64,000 nt of DNA from Nocardiopsis sp. JB363 (GTDB lineage Bacteria; Actinomycetota; Actinomycetes; Streptosporangiales; Streptosporangiaceae): contig NZ_FRFF01000002.1 in assembly GCF_900143625.1 (NCBI RefSeq), forward strand, positions 1 to 64,000. The letters run 5' to 3'. Made by a program: the position numbers and the translations under genes. Of this stretch, positions 50,524 to 59,185 are shown one piece after another (position 1 is the first letter of the stretch; each line of letters starts with the position of its first letter). Under the pieces are notes generated by a model that searched no databases, was not told where the DNA came from, and saw only the letters and a program-made list of their open reading frames with translations.

Positions 50524-52680
50524 ATGTCGAGAGAAAAGCCCGTCATGCCCCCTCAGGAAGGTGACCGGCGCACCCCCGTCGACAACACCACGGGGGCCGT
50601 GCACGGCGGAACGGTGATCCAGACCGGGACCATCCACGGTTCCGTGCACCTGGCGTCCACCCGTTCCGACCCCGTCCCCCGACAGTTACCGATGCCGCCG
50701 CGGATCTTCACCGACCGCGAGGACGAGTTCCGTCGCTTGGAGACCCTCCGGCACGAGATCGTCGGTGAGGGACACGGACGGATCATGGTGCTCACCGGCA
50801 CCGGAGGCGTGGGCAAGACCGCCCTGGCCACCCGTTTCCTCGGCACGATCGCGGAGCACTTTCCCGACGGCACCCTGTACACCGACCTCCAGGGGTTCAC
50901 CGAGGCCGGACCCACCGACACCTCCGACGTCCTGGACACCTTCCTGCGAGCCCTCGGGACCGATCCCGCCGCGATCCCCCGGTCCTTCGACGCCCGGGCA
51001 GCGGCCTTCCGCAGCCGCACCCACGGCGGACGGATCGCCCTCCTGCTGGACAACGCCATGTCGGCGGCCCAGGTCAGGGCGCTCACCCCGGGACAGGGGC
51101 GGCATCTGGTCGTGGTGACCACACGGCTGCACCTGACCGGCCTGCGTTTGGACGGGGCGGAGTTCCTGGACATCCGGCCACTGGGTGAGAAGGAAGCCCT
51201 CGAACTCGTCACGAGCATGCTCGGCGACGACCGCGCCGACACCGATCCCGCCTCGGCCCGGCGTCTCGTGGGCCTGTGCGGACGGCTTCCCCTGGCCCTG
51301 CGCGCCGCCGTCAGCGGCCTCGCCCTGCGGCCCCACCAACCCCTGGATCGACTGGTCTCGCGTCTGACCGACGAGGGCGAGCGTCTCGCCGCGCTCAGCC
51401 ACACCCGGGAGCCCTCCGTGGACAGCGTGTTCACCACCTCCTATCGGGAGCTGGCCGAACCCGACCGACGTCTGTACCGGCTGCTCGGAGTGTTGCCGGC
51501 CCGCGACCTGACCGTCGAGGTCGCGGCGGCGCTGCTGGCCACGGACCCGCCCGACGCCGAGGACCTGTTGGCTCACCTGATGGCGGCCAACCTCCTGGAG
51601 GAGATCCCGGGAGGCCGGTTCCGTCAGCACGACCTGATCCGGCTGCACGCCCGCGCGCGGGCCGAGGAGGACGAGCCGGCGGGAGCTGTGGAGGACGCCC
51701 TGGATCGGGTGCTGGAGTACTACCTGACCACCGCCGCCGCGGCCGACCGGACGATCAACCCCCATCGTTGGGTTCTGGCACCGGTCTTCGATCGCACACC
51801 CGTCCGTGACTTCGACACCCATGACGATGCCCTGAACTGGTTATCGGAGGAACTGCCTTCGTTGCGGTCCTGCGTGCACGCCGCCCATGACAGCGGACGT
51901 CACTCGACCTGCTGGCAGCTGTGCGAGACCCTCCGCAACCTGTTCACCCTGCGACGGCACTACCTGATCTGGCACGAGTGTTACACGATCGGCCTGGCCT
52001 CCGGCGACGCACTCGGAGACGCGGGGGTGCAGGCCTGCATGCTGCTGGCCCTGGCCGACGCCCAACGGAGCATGGGAGACCCGGAGGAGGCCTACGGCGG
52101 TTACCACCGTTCCTTGGAACTGTGGGAGCGCATCGGTCATCTCGATGGTGCGGCCAGCAGCCTGGAGGGATGCGGGATGAGCGAGTTGGACCTGGGCAGG
52201 CCCGCCCGGGCGATACCGCACTTCCGGAAGGCGATCGACATATACGAGGCCGCCGGTCCGGAACGCGGGGTCACCCTCATGCTGCGTCGTCTGGGGAGGG
52301 CCACCCGGGACTCGGGCGAGTACCGAGCGGCCATTCCCTACTTCCTGAGGGCTCTGGAGGGTTTCGGCGCCGAGGACGACGCCTACATGAGGGCCAGGAC
52401 CCTTGGCGAACTCGCCGCCGCCCACCTCGCGCTCGAAGACGCGGTGCGGGCGGAGGAACACCTGGACGAAGCGCTCACCCTGGCGACGAGGGTCGGCGCT
52501 TCCGCCGAGATCGCCGGGCTGAGGGTCATGCGCGCCGACGCGTTCCTCATGAGTGGGAACGCCGACGGCGCACGCGTGGAACTCACTCGGGCACTCGCCA
52601 TCTACACATCACTCGCAGATCCTCGGACCGAAGGAACCCGACGGCGACTCGACTCCCTGGCTCCCAACGAGGACGGGTGA
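50524..52680 (+). CDS. NB-ARC/TPR signalling NTPase
   Basis: A 718-residue STAND-type protein. Residues 20-44 carry the motif NTTGAVHGGTVIQTGTIHGSVH, which in actinomycetes marks the N-terminus of many NB-ARC proteins. The NTPase has Walker A GTGGVGKT (92-99), Walker B RIALLLDN, and a GLPLAL-like CGRLPLALRAA. A winged-helix part (DRRLYRLLGVLPARDLTVEVAAALL) and about six TPR-like repeats make the C-terminal half. Unlike AfsR it has no DNA-binding domain at the N-terminus. The start is uncertain, with ATG at 50524 or 50545, neither having a good ribosome binding site. Its 3' end overlaps a convergent gene by 98 bases. Confidence 0.87.
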   Translation: MSREKPVMPPQEGDRRTPVDNTTGAVHGGTVIQTGTIHGSVHLASTRSDPVPRQLPMPPRIFTDREDEFRRLETLRHEIVGEGHGRIMVLTGTGGVGKTALATRFLGTIAEHFPDGTLYTDLQGFTEAGPTDTSDVLDTFLRALGTDPAAIPRSFDARAAAFRSRTHGGRIALLLDNAMSAAQVRALTPGQGRHLVVVTTRLHLTGLRLDGAEFLDIRPLGEKEALELVTSMLGDDRADTDPASARRLVGLCGRLPLALRAAVSGLALRPHQPLDRLVSRLTDEGERLAALSHTREPSVDSVFTTSYRELAEPDRRLYRLLGVLPARDLTVEVAAALLATDPPDAEDLLAHLMAANLLEEIPGGRFRQHDLIRLHARARAEEDEPAGAVEDALDRVLEYYLTTAAAADRTINPHRWVLAPVFDRTPVRDFDTHDDALNWLSEELPSLRSCVHAAHDSGRHSTCWQLCETLRNLFTLRRHYLIWHECYTIGLASGDALGDAGVQACMLLALADAQRSMGDPEEAYGGYHRSLELWERIGHLDGAASSLEGCGMSELDLGRPARAIPHFRKAIDIYEAAGPERGVTLMLRRLGRATRDSGEYRAAIPYFLRALEGFGAEDDAYMRARTLGELAAAHLALEDAVRAEEHLDEALTLATRVGASAEIAGLRVMRADAFLMSGNADGARVELTRALAIYTSLADPRTEGTRRRLDSLAPNEDG

Positions 52681-53089
52681 GGTCGAACCCGATCGGCCAA
52701 CGGCCCGGTGCGACCCCCATGAGATTCCACGACCACCACGCGTGGGCGAAGGACGCGAGCAGCCGCGCCACGCCCTGTCCCGCTTCCTCCCCGGGTAGGC
52801 ACGGAAGACGCCGGCGAACATCGTCCGTCCAAGCCCTGGCACGGATTCCTCCGTCCGGCCCGGCCACGACCGCACACCCTGGGAGGACGGCCAGGAGACG
52901 ATCGGCGTCCGCTGCCTGCCCCTGGATGGACAGGACCACGTCGGCCGCCCGGAGCCACCGATCCGCCGGCCGTCCGTCGGCGACCACGAACAGGTGTTCG
53001 TCGACGAAACCGCTTCCGCCACGGGTCGAGCGCAACTCGACCGCGCACCACGTCACCCGGGGCGCCGAGCCCTCCGCCGGGGCTCTCAC
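52583..53089 (-). CDS. hypothetical protein coupled to the GT-B transferase
   Basis: A 168-residue soluble protein of unknown family. It is accepted as real because its ATG overlaps the stop of the upstream transferase gene (ATGA) and codon use is typical. The central part, WLRAADVVLSIQGQAADADRLLAVLPGCAVVAGPDG, has an alternating strand/helix pattern that could be nucleotide-binding-like, but no motif is clear. The last 98 bases lie antisense to the end of the NB-ARC gene. Confidence 0.68.
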   Translation of the reverse strand: MRAPAEGSAPRVTWCAVELRSTRGGSGFVDEHLFVVADGRPADRWLRAADVVLSIQGQAADADRLLAVLPGCAVVAGPDGGIRARAWTDDVRRRLPCLPGEEAGQGVARLLASFAHAWWSWNLMGVAPGRWPIGFDLTRPRWEPGSRVAVGFLRSEDLRVMCRWRVPE

Positions 53090-54327
53090 CGGTCCTCCGT
53101 TCCGTAGTGGAAGAAGGTGGGCGGGCGGAGCGGAGCCGGCACGGCGGTGTCACCCGGTTCCGGGAGGTCCAGGAGGCGGTAGATCAGCTCGCGCACCAAC
53201 GCGGCGGCCCGACCGGGCTCGGAGGTCAGCAGCGAGCGGTAGAGGTCGGTCACGCCCGGGTCGTGCCGATTGATCACGGTCTCCAGCTGGGCCGGCAACG
53301 ACCTCTCCGGGTCGTGACGCCGTTCCATCCGCAACAGCACCTCCGACTGGGACCCCGGCGCCACCCCCTCCAGGCCCCCTCCCGTCAACAGAACGGGGTT
53401 CCCCAGTGCAGCGGCCATGTAGGTGGTGCTGCCGTGGTCGCCGATCACCACGTCGGCGGCCATGAGCAGCCCCAGCCATGAGGAGTTCGGTTCCAACACC
53501 CGCAGCCCTCGTCGACGCGCGGTGGCCAGCCAGGCCAGGAGCTGCCGTGGACTGTGGGCCGACCACACGCCGGGGTGGACGAGCAGTGCCACGACGTGGT
53601 CGTCGGGGAGTTCCGTCATCACCCGCTCGACCAGGCCGGTCTCCATGCCGATCAGGGATTCCCCGCCCCAGGTGGTCGACAGGACGACCAGCCTCTCGTC
53701 CGCGTCGACACCGGCGGCCTGTCGGAAGCGGTCTCGTTCCGAAGCGGAAGAGGCGGCCCGGTCATAGGCCGGATCCCCCACCACGTGGGTGATCTCCAGG
53801 GCCTCGGCGACCACTCGACCGATCGTGTGCCTGTGGTTCACGTGGGGAACCGTTATCGCCGCCGCCGACACCCGGCCATAGCGCACCAGGGTCGAGTAGA
53901 TCGCGTCGACGATGGGGGGCTTCCTGAGCGGTGGCCCGAACCCGGCACCCGGGGGGACCACACTGCTGAACCCCATGCCGTGCGGGGTCACCAGTACCGG
54001 GGCCCGCAGTTGTTCGAGGTGGCTGTTGTGCCCGTTGTTACCGGCAAGGGCGAGATCGAAGTCGTAGCGGAGAGCCTGTTCCCAGGTCAGGAGCAGCCCG
54101 TCGAATCGCTCCAGGTAGCTCGCCGCGCTCGGAGAGAACCTGGAGTTCTGAGCCAACACGTACACGACCTGGATCCTGGGGTCGTGTTCGAAGAGGGAGA
54201 CGACGTCTCCCAACCGGTCTCCGGCCTGGTGGTTCTCCACCACGACCGCGACCGTCTTGTCTGTGGGCAGGGTGACCGGGGCGACCGGTCCGTGATTGTC
54301 TCGTCTCCAGTGCTGCGTGTGCCCCAT
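53086..54327 (-). CDS. GT-B fold transferase, CDP-glycerol glycerophosphotransferase-like
   Basis: A 413-residue soluble protein. The C-terminal half has GDHGSTTYMAAALGNPVLLTGG in the position of the nucleotide-phosphate-binding region of TagF/teichoic-acid polymerases and UDP-GlcNAc epimerases, and a VVLSTTWGGESL block precedes it. The N-terminal half contains VLVTPHGMGFSS, also as in that group. Cell-wall glycopolymer synthesis is a reasonable guess, but the acceptor and donor are unknown. GGGAAGG precedes the ATG. It is coupled to the following hypothetical gene and lies between two STAND NTPase genes. Confidence 0.8.
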   Translation of the reverse strand: MGHTQHWRRDNHGPVAPVTLPTDKTVAVVVENHQAGDRLGDVVSLFEHDPRIQVVYVLAQNSRFSPSAASYLERFDGLLLTWEQALRYDFDLALAGNNGHNSHLEQLRAPVLVTPHGMGFSSVVPPGAGFGPPLRKPPIVDAIYSTLVRYGRVSAAAITVPHVNHRHTIGRVVAEALEITHVVGDPAYDRAASSASERDRFRQAAGVDADERLVVLSTTWGGESLIGMETGLVERVMTELPDDHVVALLVHPGVWSAHSPRQLLAWLATARRRGLRVLEPNSSWLGLLMAADVVIGDHGSTTYMAAALGNPVLLTGGGLEGVAPGSQSEVLLRMERRHDPERSLPAQLETVINRHDPGVTDLYRSLLTSEPGRAAALVRELIYRLLDLPEPGDTAVPAPLRPPTFFHYGTEDR

Positions 54328-54701
54328 CGCCTGTGGACCTTCCCGGTTGATGACTCAATCCGGGTCCCACCCTGCGCCGACCGGCTGAACAGGGGCTGGT
54401 GGGAGACCTTGCAGAGAGCTTGAAAACCTCATCGCGGACAAGCCCCGACCTTGCACGGACCTTGTCGAGGTATGTCCGCTTTCAGCTCACTTGTGTACGA
54501 TTATCGAGTCGTCGCTGGACACCTGCGAAGGAAGAGGGGTCAGATCCGGGGCAACGGTGCTCTGCGAAGCGAACAAGGCAGGACTTTCCAGGGAAGGGGG
54601 GAAATAAGCACCGGTAGCCACATTGCTCCAGTACCAGCAGGCACCTTAACCGCACATCTGTCCGCACCGCAGGTGGTTGGAGAAAGTCCTCCCGAAGGTC
54701 C
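54328..54701. other. gene-free stretch of about 375 bases
   Basis: Lower in GC than its surroundings. Short frames exist on both strands but show neither ribosome binding sites nor GC3 bias. It must hold the promoter of the GT-B transferase gene and the transcript end of the AfsR-like gene. I see no strong hairpin. Confidence 0.5.
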
Positions 54702-57700
54702 CTAACCCACCGCTTGGCCCCTTACGTACTGGAACCACTTGATCTTGGAACGCACCTGCTCCAGGTAGGGCGTCGGCTTCCGTTCGAGGTGCCGCACCGC
54801 CGCCGCCCAGTACGACAACGCCTTTTCCGAGTCGCCCTTCAAGCTGCTGAGGTCTCCCAGACGTGAGCAGCACATCCCCTCGTTCTGATGCGCACCCGTT
54901 CTGGCGGCGACTCCCCTGGCCTCCTGGTACATCACCTCGGCTTCGGAACGACGCTGCTGTGCCGACCGCACATCCCCGAGAGCTCGCAGAAGGGGTGATC
55001 TCGGGAGGGCGAGGTCATGCGTCTCGGCCAGTTCGAGACCGTTCAACAAGGTCCGCTCGGCCTCGGAAATCCTGCCCAGACCCAACAGAGCGGTTCCCAC
55101 ACCGACCTTGCTCCTGATCATCCCCGTGACGTCGCCGGCGGACCAGAACCCTCTCTGGGCCGACTGGAAACTGTCGTAGGCGTCCCCGTACCTGCCCAGA
55201 TAGCTCTCCAGAAGACCCCTGTTGTGCTGAGTGCTCGCGATACCGAGAGCGTCGCCGTGGGCCCGGAACACCCACATACAGCGCTCGTTCATCGCGCGTG
55301 CTTCTCTGTGACGTCCCTCCCCGAAGCGCATCTGGAAGAGGTTCATGGCCACGCGTGCCGCCATGTGCTCATCCCCCAACGCCTGGTAGAGCTGTTTGGA
55401 AACGAGGAAGTGGCTGGAGGCGCGGTGATGCCTTCCGGTCTCGCTCTGACTCAGCGCGAGATGGTTGTAGACCTTCGCGATGCCCCTTTGGTCCCCCAAA
55501 GCCTGGAACTCGTCGAGAGAGGCCCTGTACTCGGAGATCGCTCGCAGGTGATCATCCTGGTCAGCGTGGAGAAGACCGACCTGGTCCCGGGCATACGGGA
55601 TGTTCTGCCGACGACCGCACTCCTCCCACAGCGCGATCGCACGACCGAGGAGTTCCTCGACCTCACCCCGATCCATCAGCTTCAACCGCATGACGGCCAA
55701 CTCGTAGAGAGCGTCCGCCGTGCCGAGGGGATCTCTCAACCCACGCCAGGCCTCCACCGCATCGACGAAGAGCTTTTCCGCCCGGTCCCAGGGGCCGTTG
55801 GTCTCCAAGAGCCCGGCCATGGCCAGTGGAATCCTCGCCACGTACTCCGTGAACCCTCGTTCCCGGGCGTGCTCGATGACCCTCTCCACCGATGGAAAGG
55901 TGTCCGCGAACCACTCTCGTGCCTCTCTCGGGCTCTCGAAGCCCGGAGTGGCCGAACTACGCGTGATCGGGCGCTCCGTTCGGCGGCGCCCCGGCATCGC
56001 CGTGCGATCGGCGTTGTCCACGGTGGCCAGGTAGTAGTCCAAGATGCGCCGTTCCACCTCCCACCGCTGTCGCTCGGACATCGTCCGAGCCGCACGTTGG
56101 CGGGCGAATCGCCTCACGGAATCGTGCATCCGGTAACGCCCTGGGCTGACCTCGTCCAGGAAATGGACGTCGATCAGCTCATCCAGGGCCTTCTCCGTCT
56201 TGTCCCAGTCACCTACGGATGCCGCCGCCGCGTGATCCGGAACCACCGTCGTGGGGTGCAGACCCACACAAAGGAAGACCTGTCGGGCCCATACGTCCAG
56301 AGCTTCGTAGGTGTCGATGAAGACCGCCAAAGCCTCCGAATCCGCACCTTGTTCGGACGCCCTCGTATGCCTCTCAAGGTGATTTGCGAGACGGTCCAGG
56401 CTCCACGTGAATCGGCGCCGCAGCTGGGCCGAAGCGATCCACAACCCGAGCGGCAACCGATCGGCCAAGGCCACGACTCGGCTCATGCCCTCTTCCTCGA
56501 CGTCACGCCCGCTGAAGACGGCGAACATCCGTATGGCGTCTTCTTCGTCCAGAGGTCGTAGCCACAGCCGACGAGCTCCGTGGAGTCCGGCGAGGCTGCG
56601 TCTGCTGGTCACGAGTACGACGCTCCCAGCGGCCCCCGGAATCACCGGCATCACCTGGTCGTGGTGGTCCGCGTTGTCCAGAAGAAGGAGCACCCGCCGA
56701 CCCGCGACCTGATTGCGCCACAGCGCCACACGCGCCTCGGGTTCTGTGGGGATACCGCTGCCCGAAACCCCGAGCATCAGTAACAGGCGGAAGAGGACCT
56801 GGTCCGAACTCGCTCCGGTCAGATCGGTCTGCAATCTGACGTCGAAGGCGTCTCGCAGGCGATGAGCGGCGTGCGCGGCCAGAGTCGTCTTACCGACTCC
56901 TCCCAAGCCATGGATCAAGTGCACCGCTGTTCGACCCTCGGAAGCACGCACTGAAGTGAGCAGGGTTTCCAGTTCCTCGTCCCGCCCCAGGAAGTCGGAG
57001 ACGTCGGCTCGAAGAGTGTCCACTACCTCCCGACGTGGCTCCGCGAGGGGAACGGGTTCGACCCATTGGCCTTCATCGCCGTCGGCCTCGGTAAGGATTC
57101 GTTGGAAAAGCGCTCGTGTTCGGGGACTGGGCTGGATGCCCAACTCGGCGATCGTGTGATCCCGTAGATCGGTGTAACACTCGATCGCCTCGGTGTGCCG
57201 ACCGCACATCTCCAGGGCCTTCATGTGCAGGTACGCCAAGGTCTCGTCACCAGGGTGGTCCTCCAGCCGGAGGAGGGTCTCTTCGGGACCACCGAGGACG
57301 AGCCCCACCTCCGCCCACTGACCGAGCAGACGGCGGTGCCCCTGCGCCATGCGCCGCCGCAGGGAGTCCGCCCACACCCCGGAGAACTCGGTGAGGGGTT
57401 CGCCGTCCCACAGCTCCAGGGCCTCTTCCAGGAGCGCGAATGCCGCCGCGTGCTCTCCCCGTTGAGTGAGCTTGCGTGCTTGGGCGGAGAGGCTCCGGGC
57501 CCGATGCCAGTCGACCGCGTCGGGATCGACCTCCAGGGTGTAGGTCCTGGACCGACGTTTGATGTCGGTCGGCACGCCCGCGTCCTTGAGGCTTCTCCGA
57601 ATCCGGCTGCAATAGGCGTAGACACTCGTGTGCACCGAGTCGGGCGGCGCTTCGCCCCAGACACGGTCGATGAGGGTCGAGGTCGGTACGGGACGACCGA

Positions 57701-57827
57701 CGGACTCTGCCAGTACCGCGAGGACGAGGCGGGCCTTGGGGGAACCCACGTCGACCGGTCGGTTCTCGACCAGAATCTGTGGGACCGGGGTGAGGATTCG
57801 TATTTCCAACTTGCCACCACCCAACAC
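54702..57827 (-). CDS. AfsR/SARP-family regulator with NB-ARC and TPR domains
   Basis: A 1041-residue regulator with AfsR layout. The OmpR-like DNA-binding domain is at about 7-100 (KARLVLAVLAESVGRPVPTSTLIDRVWGEAPPDSVHTSVYAYCSRIRRSL), followed by the bacterial transcriptional activator domain (105-245, ending AELGIQPSPRTRALFQRIL) and NB-ARC NTPase with Walker A GLGGVGKT (307-314) and Walker B RRVLLLLDNAD, then about eight TPRs to the end. Known relatives activate secondary metabolism or differentiation genes in response to phosphorylation or nucleotide state. The GTG start lacks a ribosome binding site; a TTG at 57809 after GGTGGTGG is an alternative. Its target is unknown. Confidence 0.92.
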   Translation of the reverse strand: MLGGGKLEIRILTPVPQILVENRPVDVGSPKARLVLAVLAESVGRPVPTSTLIDRVWGEAPPDSVHTSVYAYCSRIRRSLKDAGVPTDIKRRSRTYTLEVDPDAVDWHRARSLSAQARKLTQRGEHAAAFALLEEALELWDGEPLTEFSGVWADSLRRRMAQGHRRLLGQWAEVGLVLGGPEETLLRLEDHPGDETLAYLHMKALEMCGRHTEAIECYTDLRDHTIAELGIQPSPRTRALFQRILTEADGDEGQWVEPVPLAEPRREVVDTLRADVSDFLGRDEELETLLTSVRASEGRTAVHLIHGLGGVGKTTLAAHAAHRLRDAFDVRLQTDLTGASSDQVLFRLLLMLGVSGSGIPTEPEARVALWRNQVAGRRVLLLLDNADHHDQVMPVIPGAAGSVVLVTSRRSLAGLHGARRLWLRPLDEEDAIRMFAVFSGRDVEEEGMSRVVALADRLPLGLWIASAQLRRRFTWSLDRLANHLERHTRASEQGADSEALAVFIDTYEALDVWARQVFLCVGLHPTTVVPDHAAAASVGDWDKTEKALDELIDVHFLDEVSPGRYRMHDSVRRFARQRAARTMSERQRWEVERRILDYYLATVDNADRTAMPGRRRTERPITRSSATPGFESPREAREWFADTFPSVERVIEHARERGFTEYVARIPLAMAGLLETNGPWDRAEKLFVDAVEAWRGLRDPLGTADALYELAVMRLKLMDRGEVEELLGRAIALWEECGRRQNIPYARDQVGLLHADQDDHLRAISEYRASLDEFQALGDQRGIAKVYNHLALSQSETGRHHRASSHFLVSKQLYQALGDEHMAARVAMNLFQMRFGEGRHREARAMNERCMWVFRAHGDALGIASTQHNRGLLESYLGRYGDAYDSFQSAQRGFWSAGDVTGMIRSKVGVGTALLGLGRISEAERTLLNGLELAETHDLALPRSPLLRALGDVRSAQQRRSEAEVMYQEARGVAARTGAHQNEGMCCSRLGDLSSLKGDSEKALSYWAAAVRHLERKPTPYLEQVRSKIKWFQYVRGQAVG

Positions 57828-58157
57828 GAACCATCATGACATCCGAATTACGGATTGCCAAGATTATTGATTCGGTCATCTTCACAGAGTCCAGAATCAG
57901 ACCCCATGAACAGGCAGGATACCCGCCAGGCAGGCGACAAACCCCGATGCTCGCATTCGCACAGGTCGCGCGATGTACATTCCGGCTCAATGGCGCTAGC
58001 ATTCTCGAAACCGTGCACGTGGATTCCGCACGTTCCGCCGCGCGTTATTCTGCACATTCCTCGGCACGTGCATATGTTCGCGCATACGAAAGGTGCCGTG
58101 TCGAACCCCGCTCGACACGGCACCTCGCTCACGGCCTTGAGCCGTGGGTCCCCGGCC
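57828..58157. other. gene-free stretch upstream of the AfsR-like gene
   Basis: About 330 bases without a supported gene. It holds the AfsR-like promoter region, several GTGCA/TGCAC pieces between 58010 and 58076, and at its right end the terminator hairpins of the 54-residue small gene. Confidence 0.5.
58092..58124 (-). terminator. terminator of the 54-residue small gene
   Basis: A perfect 13-bp stem (GGTGCCGTGTCGA / TCGACACGGCACC) with a 7-base loop. On the minus strand it is followed by TTT. A smaller CACGGC/GCCGTG hairpin at 58130-58146 stands between it and the stop codon. Confidence 0.82.
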
Positions 58158-58322
58158 TCAGGCGGCCAGGGTGTGGGAGCGCGGTGTCCGAAACCGCGCC
58201 CACAGCTTGCGCAGACCCGGCCTGCGGGTCTTCACCGAGGCGACGAGGCGTTCGTAACGGGCCACACGCTCGGCCTCGGCACGGTAGAGGTCGGCGGCCT
58301 GTGCGCTGAGGTCGGCGTGCAT
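58158..58322 (-). CDS. 54-residue small protein
   Basis: A short gene with full signals: GGAGGAG six bases before the ATG, GC3-rich codons and a strong terminator 34 bases after the stop. The product, starting MHADLSAQAADLYRAEAERV and ending RSHTLAA, is basic (many Arg), probably one long helix, with no membrane span or signal peptide. It ends in Leu-Ala-Ala, like proteins degraded by ClpXP. No family is recognised. Two CTAAGGCG repeats lie upstream. The two-component system to its right may control it. Confidence 0.72.
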   Translation of the reverse strand: MHADLSAQAADLYRAEAERVARYERLVASVKTRRPGLRKLWARFRTPRSHTLAA

Positions 58323-58434
58323 GGTGGTCTCCTCCGGGGTCTGTGCCGGGGCTGTTCTCCCGACTGATTCCAGATTCGCGCTAAGGCCCCCGGCCGCGCA
58401 TCGGAAGAGTGCAGTGGATCCGTCTCACGAGGGC

Positions 58435-58464
58435 GCCTTAGATCGAACCGCAGACCGCCTTAGA
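58435..58464. promoter_or_regulatory. GCCTTAG direct repeats, 22 bp apart
   Basis: GCCTTAG starts at 58435 and 58457, two helical turns apart, and its inverse CTAAGGC is at 58381-58387. These lie between the 54-residue gene and the two-component system, where they could bind a response regulator dimer. Assignment is inferred from spacing only. Confidence 0.45.
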
Positions 58465-58531
58465 GCTCATCTCGCTCGGTGAATCATCAGCGACCCACAC
58501 TCCGGCGATACCGGTCAACATGAGGATGTGC

Positions 58532-59185
58532 TCAGTCGTCCGCCCAGGTGGTCAGTCCGTGGCGATAGGCGTAGATGGCCGCCTGCACCCGGCTCTCCAG
58601 CCCCAGCTTGGCCAGGATCCGGGCCACATGGACCTTGGCCGTGCCGTGGGTGATGCTCAGCTCCCCGGCGATCCGGGCGTTGCTACGTCCCTTGGCCACC
58701 AGCACCAGCACCTCCCGTTCTCGGGGCGTCAGCTCTTCGACCAGCAGTGGGGGTGTGCGCGGCGAGGTCCTCGCGAAGCGCTTCACCAGGCGCGGTGTGA
58801 CCCGTGGATCGATCACCCCTTGGCCTGAGGCCGCTGCTCGCACCGCCTCCACGTACAGTTCCGGGTCGCTCTCCTTGAGCAAGAAACCCACCGCCCCCGC
58901 TTGAAGGGCCCCGAACAGGTAATCGTCGGTATCGAAGGTGGTCAGCATGACCGTCGACGGCGAGGGCGAGAGCCCCGAAAGCTCCCGGGCCGCTTCGACA
59001 CCGTCAGTGCCGGGCATCCGGATGTCGGTGAGCACCACGTCCGGGCTCAGTCGGCGCGCCATGGCCACCAACTCCCGGCCGTTGGCCGCCGCGCCCAGCA
59101 CGTCGATGTCCTCGACCGGCCGGAAGAGCAGCCTCAGCCCCTCGCGGGCGGCCGGCTGATCGTCGGCGATCAGCAGTCGGATCAT
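58532..59185 (-). CDS. NarL/FixJ-type response regulator
   Basis: A 217-residue response regulator. The receiver domain has LLIADDQPAAREGL, the phosphoacceptor in VVLTDIRMPG, MLTTFD and a GFLLKES Lys. The LuxR helix-turn-helix is LTPREREVLVLVAKGRSNARIAGELSITHGTAKVHVARILAKLGL. The ATG at 59185 overlaps the kinase stop in an ATGA arrangement, which rules out the longer frame. Works with the upstream sensor kinase. Confidence 0.94.
   Translation of the reverse strand: MIRLLIADDQPAAREGLRLLFRPVEDIDVLGAAANGRELVAMARRLSPDVVLTDIRMPGTDGVEAARELSGLSPSPSTVMLTTFDTDDYLFGALQAGAVGFLLKESDPELYVEAVRAAASGQGVIDPRVTPRLVKRFARTSPRTPPLLVEELTPREREVLVLVAKGRSNARIAGELSITHGTAKVHVARILAKLGLESRVQAAIYAYRHGLTTWADD

Noticed and set aside
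57855-58367. A 170-codon plus-strand frame upstream of the AfsR-like gene
   Set aside because: It lacks a ribosome binding site and codon bias, and runs through the terminator hairpin and antisense to the small gene.
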